Shown here: positions 33,725 to 42,800 of the stretch, piece after piece
How the letters are laid out: every line of letters starts with the position of its first letter
How positions within the stretch are numbered: the first letter of the stretch is position 1
Source: Candidatus Delongbacteria bacterium
GTDB taxonomy: Bacteria; CAIWAD01
DNA length: 64,000 nucleotides
NCBI GenBank assembly: GCA_041675285.1
Contig: JBAYTZ010000007.1
Coordinates: 1-64,000 of the forward strand
Direction of reading: 5' to 3'
Notes under the pieces: generated by a model
The model's input: only the letters and a program-made list of their open reading frames with translations
The model's database searches: none
What the model was told of the DNA's origin: nothing
Translations under genes and position numbers: made by a program

Positions 33725-34771
33725 TCAGCGCTCTTCGCGCCAGTGCAGGACCTTGACCGCGGCCGCCATCATCAGCAGGCCGAGGAGCACGCCGCTCCAC
33801 AAATCCAGCGGACCTCCTCTACCCGCCGGCGCGCCCAACCAGGCGGACGTGGACTCCAGTCCGCGCCAGCTCCAGGAGAACCCGACGGGCAGCAGGTGAT
33901 GGAGCAGCCAGGCCATGAGCCCGCCCCCTGTCAGGTAGAGGCGGTCCACCATGACGGCGGCGAACAGGCCTGCGCCAATCCACATGCCGTTGCGCTGGCC
34001 CCGCCGGGCGTTGACACCCAGGCTGCCCAGCAGCAGGGTCCAGCCGATGCCCGGCAGGTACCACAGGGTGTCCACGACCATCTGCGCGGCCAGCACGGAC
34101 CAGCCCGCCGGGAACTGGGCGGGGCGCCAGAACAGGTCGAGGGCGGAGTGGCCGTGGGCCCAGGCCGCCGCGCTGAACACCAGCAGCCAGACCAGTTGGG
34201 ACAGTACGATGGTGAGCCAGAGCAGGGCCAGGCCCAGTGGCACGGCGGTGAGCAGTTTGGCGCCCAGGTACTCCCACGGTCCCAGCGGCATGGATTGAAA
34301 GAACAGGCTGCTGCGGGTCTGCTGCTCCCGGCTCTGCATGCGCCCCAACAGGATGAGGAGCAGAAAGCCGCCGATGGCCAGGGTCACCCGGGCGTGGCCC
34401 ATGGACACCTCGCGCAGGAACTCCCCGCGCTCGGCCACCGGCGTGTGGGACGCCACCATCAGCAGGCCGGAGAGGTTCATCGTCTCCCAGTCCACGCGGC
34501 GTGTCACGGTGGTTGGCGCGGGCTTGCGCCCAGGGTCGGAGGAGTCCTCGAAAAGGTCTCCGTCGCTCGCCTGGACGAACTCGATGTTGCCGTGCAGGTG
34601 CTGGGGCAGCACCAGCGCCGCCAGCGCCAGACCCAGGTGCAGGAGGCCGATCACCACGGGCACCCAGAGCAGCTCCCGATGCTCCCACAGTTCGCGCCGC
34701 ACCAGGATGGCCAGGCGCCGCCAGCCGCCCTGATACTCGGGGTTGGCGGTGGCGACGGGGACTGCGCTCAT
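33725..34771 (-). CDS. ABC transporter permease 1
   Basis: 348 residues from the ATG at 34769-34771, overlapping the ATPase stop (ATGA). About six membrane segments and a large extracytoplasmic loop (residues about 50-130). It shares RRELWEHREL, SSLFFQSMPLGPWEYLGAKL, MVDRLYLTGGGLMAWL and the HWREER end with permease 2, so the pair is a tandem duplicate that probably forms a heterodimer. Thirty bases separate it from the second permease gene. Confidence 0.75.
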   Translation of the reverse strand: MSAVPVATANPEYQGGWRRLAILVRRELWEHRELLWVPVVIGLLHLGLALAALVLPQHLHGNIEFVQASDGDLFEDSSDPGRKPAPTTVTRRVDWETMNLSGLLMVASHTPVAERGEFLREVSMGHARVTLAIGGFLLLILLGRMQSREQQTRSSLFFQSMPLGPWEYLGAKLLTAVPLGLALLWLTIVLSQLVWLLVFSAAAWAHGHSALDLFWRPAQFPAGWSVLAAQMVVDTLWYLPGIGWTLLLGSLGVNARRGQRNGMWIGAGLFAAVMVDRLYLTGGGLMAWLLHHLLPVGFSWSWRGLESTSAWLGAPAGRGGPLDLWSGVLLGLLMMAAAVKVLHWREER

Positions 34772-35628
34772 GCCGCGCCTCCCTCGCCCATCAGGCCGAC
34801 GAACAGGTCCGCCACCCCGGGGGTGCGCAACTCGCCCAGGGGCGCCAGTCGCTCCCGTGACACACCGTCGTAGAGGAACACGTGGCGGCCCAGCAGCGAC
34901 TCCTCCCGCAGCGGCGCAAGCTCCCGCGCCGCCGCGGCGCTGTCCGGCCCGCACACCAGCTGGGCGAAGCGTCCGGGCACCTCGTCCATGGGCAGGTTCA
35001 GCACGATGCGCCCCTGGCGGATGAACAGCAGGTCCGTGAGGATGTGCTCCACCTCCTCCACCTGGTGCGTGGAGATGAGGATGGTGCGCTCCTCGTCGAA
35101 GAAGTCCGTCACCAGACTGCTGTGGAAGGCCTTGCGGTAGAGGATGTCGAGCCCCAGCGTGGGCTCGTCCAGCACCAGCAGCCGCGCGTCGATGGCCATC
35201 ACCAGCGCCAGGTGCAGCTGGGTCTTCATGCCCTTGGAGAGCCGCGCCACCTTGAAATCGGGCTTGAGCTCGGTCTTGGCCAGGAAGGCCTCGGCCTTCT
35301 CACGGCGGAAGCGCGGATGGACCTGCGAGCAGTACTCCAGCAGCTGGTGAACACGGATCCAGTCGGGCAGCGTGGCCACGTCCGCGATGTAGGAGACCTG
35401 CTCCAACATGGCGGCGCGTTCGCGGTGCGGGTCGAGGCCCAGCACGGTCAGCTCGCCGTCGAAGCGCAGCAGACCGAGGATGCTCTTCAGCAGGGTGGAC
35501 TTGCCGGCGCCGTTGGGACCGATCAGGCCCACGATGCGACCGGCCGGGATGCTCAGGTTCAGGTCCGTCAGGGCCTGGACGCGCCCGTAGCGCTTGCCCA
35601 GGCCGGCGGCGTGGATCAGCTCAGGCAT
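34768..35628 (-). CDS. ABC transporter ATPase, YtrB-like
   Basis: 286 residues. Walker A GPNGAGKST, a signature motif of the variant form LSKGMKTQLHLAL, Walker B LLVLDEPTLGLD and the switch His in ISTHQVEEVEH are intact. The KGM signature and the acidic C-terminal extension resemble YtrB/BcrA-type export ATPases. It overlaps the regulator upstream by 8 bases and permease 1 downstream by 4, so the subunits are translated as a block. Confidence 0.85.
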   Translation of the reverse strand: MPELIHAAGLGKRYGRVQALTDLNLSIPAGRIVGLIGPNGAGKSTLLKSILGLLRFDGELTVLGLDPHRERAAMLEQVSYIADVATLPDWIRVHQLLEYCSQVHPRFRREKAEAFLAKTELKPDFKVARLSKGMKTQLHLALVMAIDARLLVLDEPTLGLDILYRKAFHSSLVTDFFDEERTILISTHQVEEVEHILTDLLFIRQGRIVLNLPMDEVPGRFAQLVCGPDSAAAARELAPLREESLLGRHVFLYDGVSRERLAPLGELRTPGVADLFVGLMGEGGAA

Positions 35629-36019
35629 GTCGTGCGCCCTCCCCTTGGCCGACAGCCGGCGCGGCAGGCGCCGCGGCGGCCAGCAGCTCGCCCGTGCTCA
35701 ATCCCAGGGCCTGGATCCGTTGCCGGATGCGCGGCCACTCCACCTCCAGGAACTGCTTGCGCTCCTGCGCCAGCAGCCGCTCGCGGGCTCCCGCCTGGAT
35801 GAACATGCCCAGTCCCCTCCGTTTTTCCAGCACGCCCTCGTCCGCGAGGAGCTGGTAGGCCTTCATGACCGTGATCGGGTTGACGGCGTATTCGGCCGCC
35901 ACCTGGCGGACCGAGGGCAGCTGCTCCTCGGTTTTGAGCGCGTCCCCCAGCACCATCCGCACGATCAGGTCGCGGATCTGCAGGAAGATGGGGTCCCGCT
36001 CGTTCCAGTGTTGTTGCAT
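35621..36019 (-). CDS. GntR-family repressor, YtrA subfamily
   Basis: 132 residues. Residues about 10-75 form the GntR winged helix (IFLQIRDLIVRMVLGDAL ... LPSVRQVAAEYAVNPITVMKAYQLL), followed by the short helical C-terminal part typical of the YtrA subfamily, without a large effector domain. As first gene of the ABC operon it should repress its own transcription; a palindrome that fits lies 17-39 bases upstream of the start. Arg and Asn in the recognition helix are conserved. Confidence 0.85.
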   Translation of the reverse strand: MQQHWNERDPIFLQIRDLIVRMVLGDALKTEEQLPSVRQVAAEYAVNPITVMKAYQLLADEGVLEKRRGLGMFIQAGARERLLAQERKQFLEVEWPRIRQRIQALGLSTGELLAAAAPAAPAVGQGEGARHA

Positions 36020-36035
36020 GGCCTCACCATTGATT

Positions 36036-36058
36036 TGGTGTTGTATCAGACTACACCA
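36036..36058 (-). promoter_or_regulatory. Candidate operator for the YtrA-like repressor
   Basis: TGGTGTTGTATCAGACTACACCA is an imperfect palindrome: outer arms TGGTGT and ACACCA match perfectly and inner GT/AC also match. It lies 17-39 bases upstream of the repressor start, where it would cover promoter or transcription start. A TTGACT that could serve as -35 lies further upstream near 36083. The operator role is inferred from position and symmetry. Confidence 0.5.
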
Positions 36059-36213
36059 CTAAACCACGCAAACACCCAGGAGAGAGTCAAGCCCCTGGAG
36101 CAAGTTTTTTCCACTGCATGAAGTTTCAATCCGGGGCCGCTCTCCGCCGGGCCTGTCGTTCTGGCTGGACGGGGAAACAGCAGGCGGGGCGGTTATCCAC
36201 GGATTGACGACAT

Positions 36214-36402
36214 GCGGTGCCAGGCCGGTGCCAGGCCGGTGCCAGGTCGGTGCCAGGCCGGTGCCAGGTGGGTGCCAGGTCGGTGCCAGGTCGGTGCCAA
36301 GTGGGTGCCAGGTGGGTGCCAGGTGGGTGCCAGGTGGGTGCCAGGTGGGTGCCTGGTGGGTGCCAGGTCGGTGCCAGGTCGGTGCCAGGTCGGTGCCTGG
36401 CG
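36214..36402. repeat. 11-bp minisatellite, 17 exact-period copies
   Basis: GGTGCC recurs at 36216 and then every 11 bases to 36392 without a slip. Units are CCGGTGCCAGG, TCGGTGCCAGG or TGGGTGCCAGG, with two single-base variants (AA at 36299-36300; CTGG in 36353-36357 and again in the last unit). It lies between the ABC operon promoter and the stop of the YiiX-like gene. All frames happen to be open through it, which is a by-product of the repeat. Confidence 0.95.
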
Positions 36403-36409
36403 CGCTTCG

Positions 36410-37030
36410 TCAGAATCGGGCCACCAGCTCCAGCTCGGGGCTGTCGAACATGTCGCCGGGGGAGATCACGGTTTCCTCCAGGGGCAGGGAGGCGCCGTAG
36501 CGCTCGCGCAGTTTGGCCTGCACGGGCGGGGAGGTGAGGTCGAAGTCGCGCAGCTTCTGCAGTCGGCCGATGCGCACGCCGGCGCCGCGCTCGTAGATCT
36601 TCCAGACCAGTTCCAAGCAATAGATGCGCTCGTCGGACCAGGCGAAAGCCAGATCGTAGGGCCGGCCCTCCAGCGCGCGCGCCACTTCCCACATGCGCTC
36701 CCGCGCCTCGGGCGTCAAGCGCCGGTCGGCGTGGCGCAGGCGTTTGACCACGAAGTGTCCGTCCCGGCCGCGGGCGGCGAACTCCTCGAGGGGCGTGGCC
36801 TGGACGGACTCCGCCGCCTCCAGGACGAAGGGCTGGCCGTCCCGGTGGAAGATCAGCCCCTCGTGGCTGTAGCGCGAGCCCGTGGCCGCCTGGATGGCGC
36901 GACTCTGGCCGGAGAGGGAGATCTGGAAGATGAGGTCGCCGTCCTGGAGCGGACGATTGGCGGTCCGTCCGCACGAGATCGCTCCGCAGAGGGCGAGCAG
37001 CAGCAGGAGTCGCCAGGTTCGCCGCGTCAT
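36410..37030 (-). CDS. YiiX-like permuted papain-family lipoprotein
   Basis: 206 residues from the ATG at 37028-37030. Signal peptide with lipobox AISC (LLLLLALCGAISCGR). The mature part starts DGDLIFQISLSGQSRAIQAA and contains SRYSHEGLIF with the His and RIYCLELVWKIYE with the Cys, the layout of YiiX/YebB-type permuted NlpC/P60-like hydrolases. These are thiol peptidases or amidases acting on the wall or lipids. The 11-bp minisatellite starts 8 bases beyond the stop, so it falls in the 3' untranslated region. Confidence 0.75.
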   Translation of the reverse strand: MTRRTWRLLLLLALCGAISCGRTANRPLQDGDLIFQISLSGQSRAIQAATGSRYSHEGLIFHRDGQPFVLEAAESVQATPLEEFAARGRDGHFVVKRLRHADRRLTPEARERMWEVARALEGRPYDLAFAWSDERIYCLELVWKIYERGAGVRIGRLQKLRDFDLTSPPVQAKLRERYGASLPLEETVISPGDMFDSPELELVARF

Positions 37031-37059
37031 GGAATTCCCCCGCGTGTCCTGATCCGACC

Positions 37060-37575
37060 TCAATAGACGTAGGGAATCAGCTTGCTCACCTGGCGCTGGT
37101 AGTGGGCGTACTCCGGGTACTTGGCGAGCAGCCAGGTCTCTTCGCGCCGGGATTTCAGGTCCAGGAAGAGGAAGAGCAGCAGCGTGTAGCCCAGGGTCAG
37201 CCAGCCCTGCACGCAGCAGGTCCAGCCCAGCGCGAGGATCAGCCCGCCGCTGTAGATGGGATGGCGCACCAACGCATAGGCGCCGGTGCGGACGAAACGC
37301 GCCGCGGGCCGGGGATAGGGCAGGGGCGTCAGGGCTGGTCCCAGCCGCAGCGCCGCCGCGAAGAGCAACAGTCCGCCGGCGGCCATCAACACGCAGCCCA
37401 GCGGCAGGAAGAGGCGCGCTTGGACCCAGTGCGGCCAACCAGGCAGGGTACGTGGGCCCAGGAAGACCAGGGCCATCAGCACGACCTGTCCCAGCACCCA
37501 GGCCTCGCCGCGACTGCCGCGCCACCACGGCTCCCGCGGGGCGGACGACCGGCGCGCGGAACGCGGGCGGCTCAC
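37060..37575 (-). CDS. Isoprenylcysteine carboxyl methyltransferase-family membrane protein
   Basis: 171 residues from a GTG at 37573-37575 that overlaps the upstream stop (GTGA). Four or five membrane segments. The C-terminal half has the family signature FVRTGAYALVRHPIYSGGL, with catalytic-site Arg-His-Pro, and later EETWLLAKYPEYAHYQRQV followed by LIPY. Bacterial members are membrane methyltransferases of mostly unknown substrate. The start was chosen for the overlap, since no ATG lies near. Confidence 0.75.
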   Translation of the reverse strand: MSRPRSARRSSAPREPWWRGSRGEAWVLGQVVLMALVFLGPRTLPGWPHWVQARLFLPLGCVLMAAGGLLLFAAALRLGPALTPLPYPRPAARFVRTGAYALVRHPIYSGGLILALGWTCCVQGWLTLGYTLLLFLFLDLKSRREETWLLAKYPEYAHYQRQVSKLIPYVY

Positions 37576-38027
37576 GCCGGCACCGTGGCGCGGGGCGGCA
37601 ACAGGTCCACCAGCAGTTCGGCCGCGATGCGGACAGCGGGCGCGCAACGGGTGGCGAACAGATCCTGGGCGCGGGCCTGCTCCAGCCCCGCGGGAGTGCG
37701 CACGTCGCAGCCCAGGATGTCCGGACAATCCAGCGCGCCCACGCGCTCCCGGAAGCGCCGCGTGAACTCGCCCGTCACCTCGGCCAGCCGGTTGCGGCCT
37801 TCCTTGGTGACACAATCCGGGCCGGCCAGGGCCAGCCCCAGCACCAGGAAGGCGCCGCTGGCCGCACCGCAGATTCCGCCCTGGCGCATGCCGCCGGCGA
37901 AGCCCGCCGCGAGCCGTTGGGCCGTCTCCAGCTCCAGGCCGTACTCTGGCGCGAAGGCCTCCAGCACGGCCTGGGAGCAGGCGTGGCCTGCCTGATGCGC
38001 CTGCAGGGCGCGCTCGATGGGATTCAT
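37572..38027 (-). CDS. C_GCAxxG_C_C family redox-type protein
   Basis: 151 residues, with GGAGG 8 bases before the ATG. The family pattern is visible: HACSQAVLEAF, then GGMRQGGICGAASGAFLVLG containing C-G-A-A-S-G, then DCVTKEGR and CPDILGC. Such proteins are putative metal- or disulfide-linked redox proteins, and their substrates are unknown. It is translationally coupled to the methyltransferase-like membrane protein downstream. Confidence 0.8.
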   Translation of the reverse strand: MNPIERALQAHQAGHACSQAVLEAFAPEYGLELETAQRLAAGFAGGMRQGGICGAASGAFLVLGLALAGPDCVTKEGRNRLAEVTGEFTRRFRERVGALDCPDILGCDVRTPAGLEQARAQDLFATRCAPAVRIAAELLVDLLPPRATVPA

Positions 38028-38074
38028 GGGGTCCTCCGGTTGCACGCAGGGTAACGCTTGGGCGCCGGACCGAT

Positions 38075-39802
38075 TCAGACGGGTGGCCGCAGGCGCGCGG
38101 CCAGACCTGAACAGCGCACCGCCCGCCGCCCCGCCGCCAGCCGCAGGGCATCCTCGGAGGCCACGATCACCAGCCGCCGCCGGGCGCGGGTGGCGCCCGT
38201 GTAGAGGAGTTCGCGGCAAAGCAGGGAGGACGGGGCCTCCGGCAGGATGAGCAGCACGTGGTCCCACTCGGAGCCCTGGCTCTGGTGCACGGTGAGGGCC
38301 CAGGCGGGGGCCCAGCCCGGCAGTTGGGCCAGACGCAGCTCGCGCGGCCCGGCGCCGCCGGACAGCAGGCAGCGGGCGCCCTCGCCGGCACGCCCTTCCA
38401 GCAGACCGCCGTCGCCGTTGAACACGCCCAGCCGCGCGTCGTTGGCCGTCACCAGGAGCGGGGCGCGCACCGCGGGAACGGGGCCGCCGCGCCAGCGCCG
38501 CTCGCACCAGAAGTTGAGGCCCTCCACGCCCAGCCGGCCCCGGCGCTGGCCGCAGAGCACGCGGAAGCGTCCCAACGCCGCCAGCGCCGCTGCGGCGGAC
38601 TCCGCGGCGACCAGCGGCTCATAGCCGGACTCCAGCTCTTCCTCGAGCCGGCGGTTCCAATCCGGTCCACCCGGCGGAAGCCACAGCAGATCCGGCCGAC
38701 CCGCGCGCAGCAGCTCCGGCAGCTCGTGCGCGCGACCCTCGCGCAGCAGGGCCGTCAACCCGCCGATGCCGCTGTCCGGGGCGAAGCGCCGGCTGCCGCG
38801 CAGGCGCACCACCACAGGCAACGGGTCGACGGATGTCGGCTCCTCCAGCCCGGCGCAGAGTTCCTCCAGCACGGCCCCGGCCTCCACGGAGGCCAGCTGG
38901 TCGGGATCCCCCACCAGCAGCAGGCGGGCCTCGTCCGGCAGGGCGGCCAGCACGCGGGCCATCAGGGGCAGATCGGCCATGGAGGCCTCGTCCACGACCA
39001 GCCAGTCCAGCTGGCGCAGCCGGCCCCGGGGATCCGCCTCCTGCAGCAGGCGGTGCAGAGTGGAGGCCGGCGGCAACTCGCGCAGCCGGCGGGCCGTCGC
39101 GTCGGGAAGGCGCTCCAGCTGACCGGCCAGCGCTTCCTGCAGGCGCGCGGCGGCCTTGCCCGTGGGTGCGGCCAGGCGCAGGCGCAGGTCGGGCCGACGC
39201 TCCAGGGCCAGACCCAGCAGCAGGGCCACGGTGGTGGTCTTGCCGCTGCCAGGTCCGCCGGTGAGCAGCAGGAGGCGGCGCTGGAAGGCCGCCCGCAGCG
39301 CCGTGCGCTGCTCCGGATCCTCCGTGAGCGCGTCGATTCCGTCCGGGTCGGCGGGCGCCTCATCCAGGGACAGGCGGGCCAACACCTGCCTGGCGACCTG
39401 GCACTCGGCACTCCAGAGGCGCTCCAGGTACAGGTGGTCGTTCTCCAGCACCAGCGGCCGATCCTCCTCGCCGGCGGCGGCCACCACGGGACTGGAGACC
39501 AGCCACGCTTGCCAGTCGTCCAGTGAAGGGATCCGCTCTCCCCAGGGTGCGTCGGCCGCGGTGGGCAGCTGCTGGCCGGCCACGTGAGCCAGGGGCAGGC
39601 AGCTGTGCTGATGCCGGCGCCAGGCGCTGCAGAGCGCGGCGGCCAGCCCGATGGCGGGGGCAGCCGCCGGGCGGCCGTCCAGGCGGGCCAGCAGGCGGCC
39701 GAGCTCCAGGTCCAGGGTTCCCAGCCCTTCCTCCCGCACCAGTTCAAGCATGGGATCCCCCATGGACGACCTCGGGTCTGCGTGTGTCACGGCGTCAGTC
39801 AC
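38075..39802 (-). CDS. recD: Exodeoxyribonuclease V alpha subunit (RecD)
   Basis: Up to 575 residues. The GTG at 39800-39802 overlaps the recB stop by 8 bases; ATGs at 39761-39763 (GAGG 6 bases upstream) and 39749-39751 are reasonable alternatives. The N-terminal domain fits RecD (LDLELGRLLARLDG). SF1 helicase motifs: Walker A TGGPGSGKTTT, LVVDEASMADLPLM, GDPDQLASVEAG, LTVHQSQGSEWDHV and YTGATRARRRLVIV. It is the 5'-3' motor of RecBCD, which processes double-strand ends for recombination and degrades foreign linear DNA. Confidence 0.9.
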   Translation of the reverse strand: MTDAVTHADPRSSMGDPMLELVREEGLGTLDLELGRLLARLDGRPAAAPAIGLAAALCSAWRRHQHSCLPLAHVAGQQLPTAADAPWGERIPSLDDWQAWLVSSPVVAAAGEEDRPLVLENDHLYLERLWSAECQVARQVLARLSLDEAPADPDGIDALTEDPEQRTALRAAFQRRLLLLTGGPGSGKTTTVALLLGLALERRPDLRLRLAAPTGKAAARLQEALAGQLERLPDATARRLRELPPASTLHRLLQEADPRGRLRQLDWLVVDEASMADLPLMARVLAALPDEARLLLVGDPDQLASVEAGAVLEELCAGLEEPTSVDPLPVVVRLRGSRRFAPDSGIGGLTALLREGRAHELPELLRAGRPDLLWLPPGGPDWNRRLEEELESGYEPLVAAESAAAALAALGRFRVLCGQRRGRLGVEGLNFWCERRWRGGPVPAVRAPLLVTANDARLGVFNGDGGLLEGRAGEGARCLLSGGAGPRELRLAQLPGWAPAWALTVHQSQGSEWDHVLLILPEAPSSLLCRELLYTGATRARRRLVIVASEDALRLAAGRRAVRCSGLAARLRPPV

Positions 39803-42800
39803 GGCTCGCTCCCAGTCGGCCGTCCAGCTCGAGGATCAGCTCCAGCGGCGGACGGTCCTCGAAGCAGCCCTGCCCCGGGTGCTCGGCCTGCACGCCGCGC
39901 AGGAAGAGATAGCGCAGACCGCCCAGGTGTTCGCCGGGCTGGTAGCCGGGGAGCGTGCGCGCCAGGTGGCGGTGCAGGGCCACCAGATAGAACAGGCCCT
40001 GGATGAAGTAGCCGGAGCGCGCCATCTCGTCGGCCAGGGCGCGGCGTGGATAGGCCGCGGCCGTGGCGCCCAGCCGGTTGGACTTCCAGTCCAGCACCCA
40101 CCAGCGGCCGTCCTGGCAGTGGATCTGATCGATGTAGCCCTTGAGGAAGCCCGCCGGCAGGTCGCCGGGCAGCGGCGGCGGACTGGCAGGCCAGGGCGGC
40201 GCCAGCCCCAGCCGAGTCGCGGAGAAGAGGCCGTGGCGCTCCAGCAGCGCGCGGAACTCCGCCGCCGGCAGCGGGGCGGCGCAGAGGTGGAACTCCAGCT
40301 CGGACACGCGCTGCCCGTCCCCCAACGCGGAGAGCCGGAAGCCCCGGGCCGTTAGCGGTGTGTCCAGGATCTCCTCCAGCCAGCGGGCGGTGCCCGGGGC
40401 GAGGGCCTCGTCCAGGCCGTGGGCACGCAGCTGTCGCCGGCAGTGGTTCTCCAGCTGGGCGGATCCGCGGCCGGGGTTGAAGTCCACCAGCTCCAGCAGC
40501 TTGTGCAGGCAGGTGCCGGCGGTGGCTCCGCGGGGAAAGCGCCCGCGCCAGTCCTCGGGCTCGCCGGGCGCCGGCTCCGCCGCCGGGGCCGCGCCCGCGA
40601 ACCACTCGTCCAGCCGCTCGTCGGCGTGGGCGTCGGTGAGCAGGCTGGAGAAGGAACTGAGCCGCGCGCCCGCCAGAATGCGACCCGTGAAGGGCCGGAT
40701 CCGCGGGGGTTCCGCGGCGGTGGACCGCGTATCACCCGTCGCCGGGGCAGGTGGAAGTTCCAGTGCCTCCACGCCCAGCACTCCGGGCCGGGCGAGTTCC
40801 TCCCAGGCCCACCGCTGGGGTCCGGGACCCTCAGCCCACAGCGGTCTCCAGGACTCCCCGGCGCCGGGCGCGTCCTCCGGGAGCCGGCGCGCGAGCAGCA
40901 GCCAATCCAGCGCGCTGGGCCGCCGCCGGCTCGCCGGACTGGGCGCCACGCTGTAGAGCAGGGTGTGGTGGCGGGCGCGGGTGAGGCCCACGTAGGCCAG
41001 CCGCAGGCTCTCCGCCAGCTCCTCCTCCTGCCGGGCGGCGCGCCGGGCGTCCGACAGGGGCCGGGCCTTGGACCAGGCCACCAGCTCCGGCCGCTCCTCC
41101 CCGTCGTGCAGGAGGGTCGCGCCGAACTCGTCCCGCCGCCCGCTCTCGTCCCAGAGGAAGGGGCAGACCACCAGCGGGAACTCCAGCCCCTTGCTCTTGT
41201 GCAGCGTCAGCACGCGCACCAGGTTGTCCTCGCTCTCCAGCCGCAGCTCGGCCGCCGCGCTCTCCTGATCGCGACTCCATTCCAGCCGCAGGGCCAGCTC
41301 GTCCGGGGTCAGGCCACCGGGGCCTTCCAGCCCTGGCAACAGCTCCAGCAACTGCAGCCAGTTGGTGAGCCGGCGCTCGCCCCGGCGCAGACCCAGCAGG
41401 GCCTCCGGCAGACCGAGCTCCTCGAAGAGCCCGCGCAAGGCCCGGCTGGAGCCCAGCCGCCGGGCCGTCTGCAGGGCCGCGTGGAGGCGCTCCTGCAGCT
41501 CCTCCTGGAGGGGCGCCGAACCCAGCGCCGCCTGGGGGTCCGAGCCCAGCGCGAGAGCCAGCGGGCCGGCCAGCACCGTGCGCAGGCGCCGCGTGTCGTG
41601 GGGGCGCGCCAGGGCCAGCAGCAGGCGTTGCAGGTCCACGGCCTCGAGGCTCTGCAGGACGGAGCGCGGGCTGAGCTGCACGCAGGCCAGTCCCAGTTCC
41701 GCCAGCGCGTCCGCCACCAGCGTGCCCTGGCGGTGGCTGCGCACGAGCACGGCCACGTCCCGGCCTTCGACGGGCACCAGGCCATCGGGTCCCAGCCAGC
41801 CCGTGCGCTGTCCGGAGGCCGGGCGCAGCAGACGGGCCAGCAGGCGCGCCAGATGCCGGGCCACCCGTCGTCCGGCCAGGGGCCGGTTCAGGTCGGGCAC
41901 GTCCTCTTGCAACACGCGGAAGGGCGGCAGCGCCCGGCCGTCCAGCCAGAGCTCCCGTTCCACCACCTGTCCCGACGGCTGCAACTCCGCCGCGTGGATG
42001 TCCGGGCGCAGGAACGCGCCGCGCTGCGCGGGAAAGCGCCCAGCGTCGAACAGGGCGTTGACCGCCCTCAGCAGGCCGGCTCCGGAGCGCCAGTTGGTGC
42101 GCAGTTCCTCGCGCCGCCCGGCTGCCCGGGCCGCCGCCAGGTAGGCGTGCAGGTCGGCGCCGCGAAAAGAATAGATGGACTGCTTGGGGTCGCCCACCAG
42201 GATCAGCGGCAGACCCTCGGCCTGGAAGACGCGCTGGAAGATGCCGGCCTGCAGCGGGTCGGTGTCCTGGAACTCGTCCACCAGCGCCGCGCGCCAGCGC
42301 CGGCCCAGCGCCCGGGCCAGCTCCGCGCCGCCCGGGCCGGCCAGCCCCTCGGCCACCAGGCTGAGCAGGTCGCTGAAGTCCAGCCGCCGGCTCTCCAGCC
42401 GCAGTCGCGCGGCCGCGGCGGGCCAGTCCCGGAGCGCCGCGTGTTGCAGCTGTTCCAGCACGGAGGTGTAGGCCGCGCCCACTTGGTCGTCCAGCTCCAG
42501 CAACGCTGCCAGGGCCTCGAACACCGGATGCTGCGGGCACGTGCCGCCCTTGGTCAACTTGGTGGACAGGATGGCGGGCGTGAAGCGGCGCGCGTCGGGA
42601 CAACCCTGTGGCGTGGCGCCCAGCTCCAGCCAGTCCCGGATCCAGCCCAGCCACTTGGTGACGCTGGCCGGACGGTAGGAGTTCTTGTTCAGGCTGGAGG
42701 CGGCGATCAAGCCAGCCAGATCCTCGATCCCCACAGCCAGCAAGGTGGCCAAGGCCCAACGGGCGGACTCTGCGTGCCGGTGCTCCAGCTCCGGCAGGCC

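Noticed and set aside
36191..36203. DnaA-box-like TTATCCACG near 36193
   Set aside because: A single imperfect copy with no cluster, no AT-rich unwinding region and no dnaA or dnaN nearby; not an origin.
36214..36402. CRISPR array
   Set aside because: The repeats are contiguous 11-mers without unique spacers, and no cas genes are present.
36204..36500. Small proteins encoded in the 11-bp minisatellite (GARSVPGRCQ repeats)
   Set aside because: An 11-bp unit opens all three frames; no ribosome site or conserved start.
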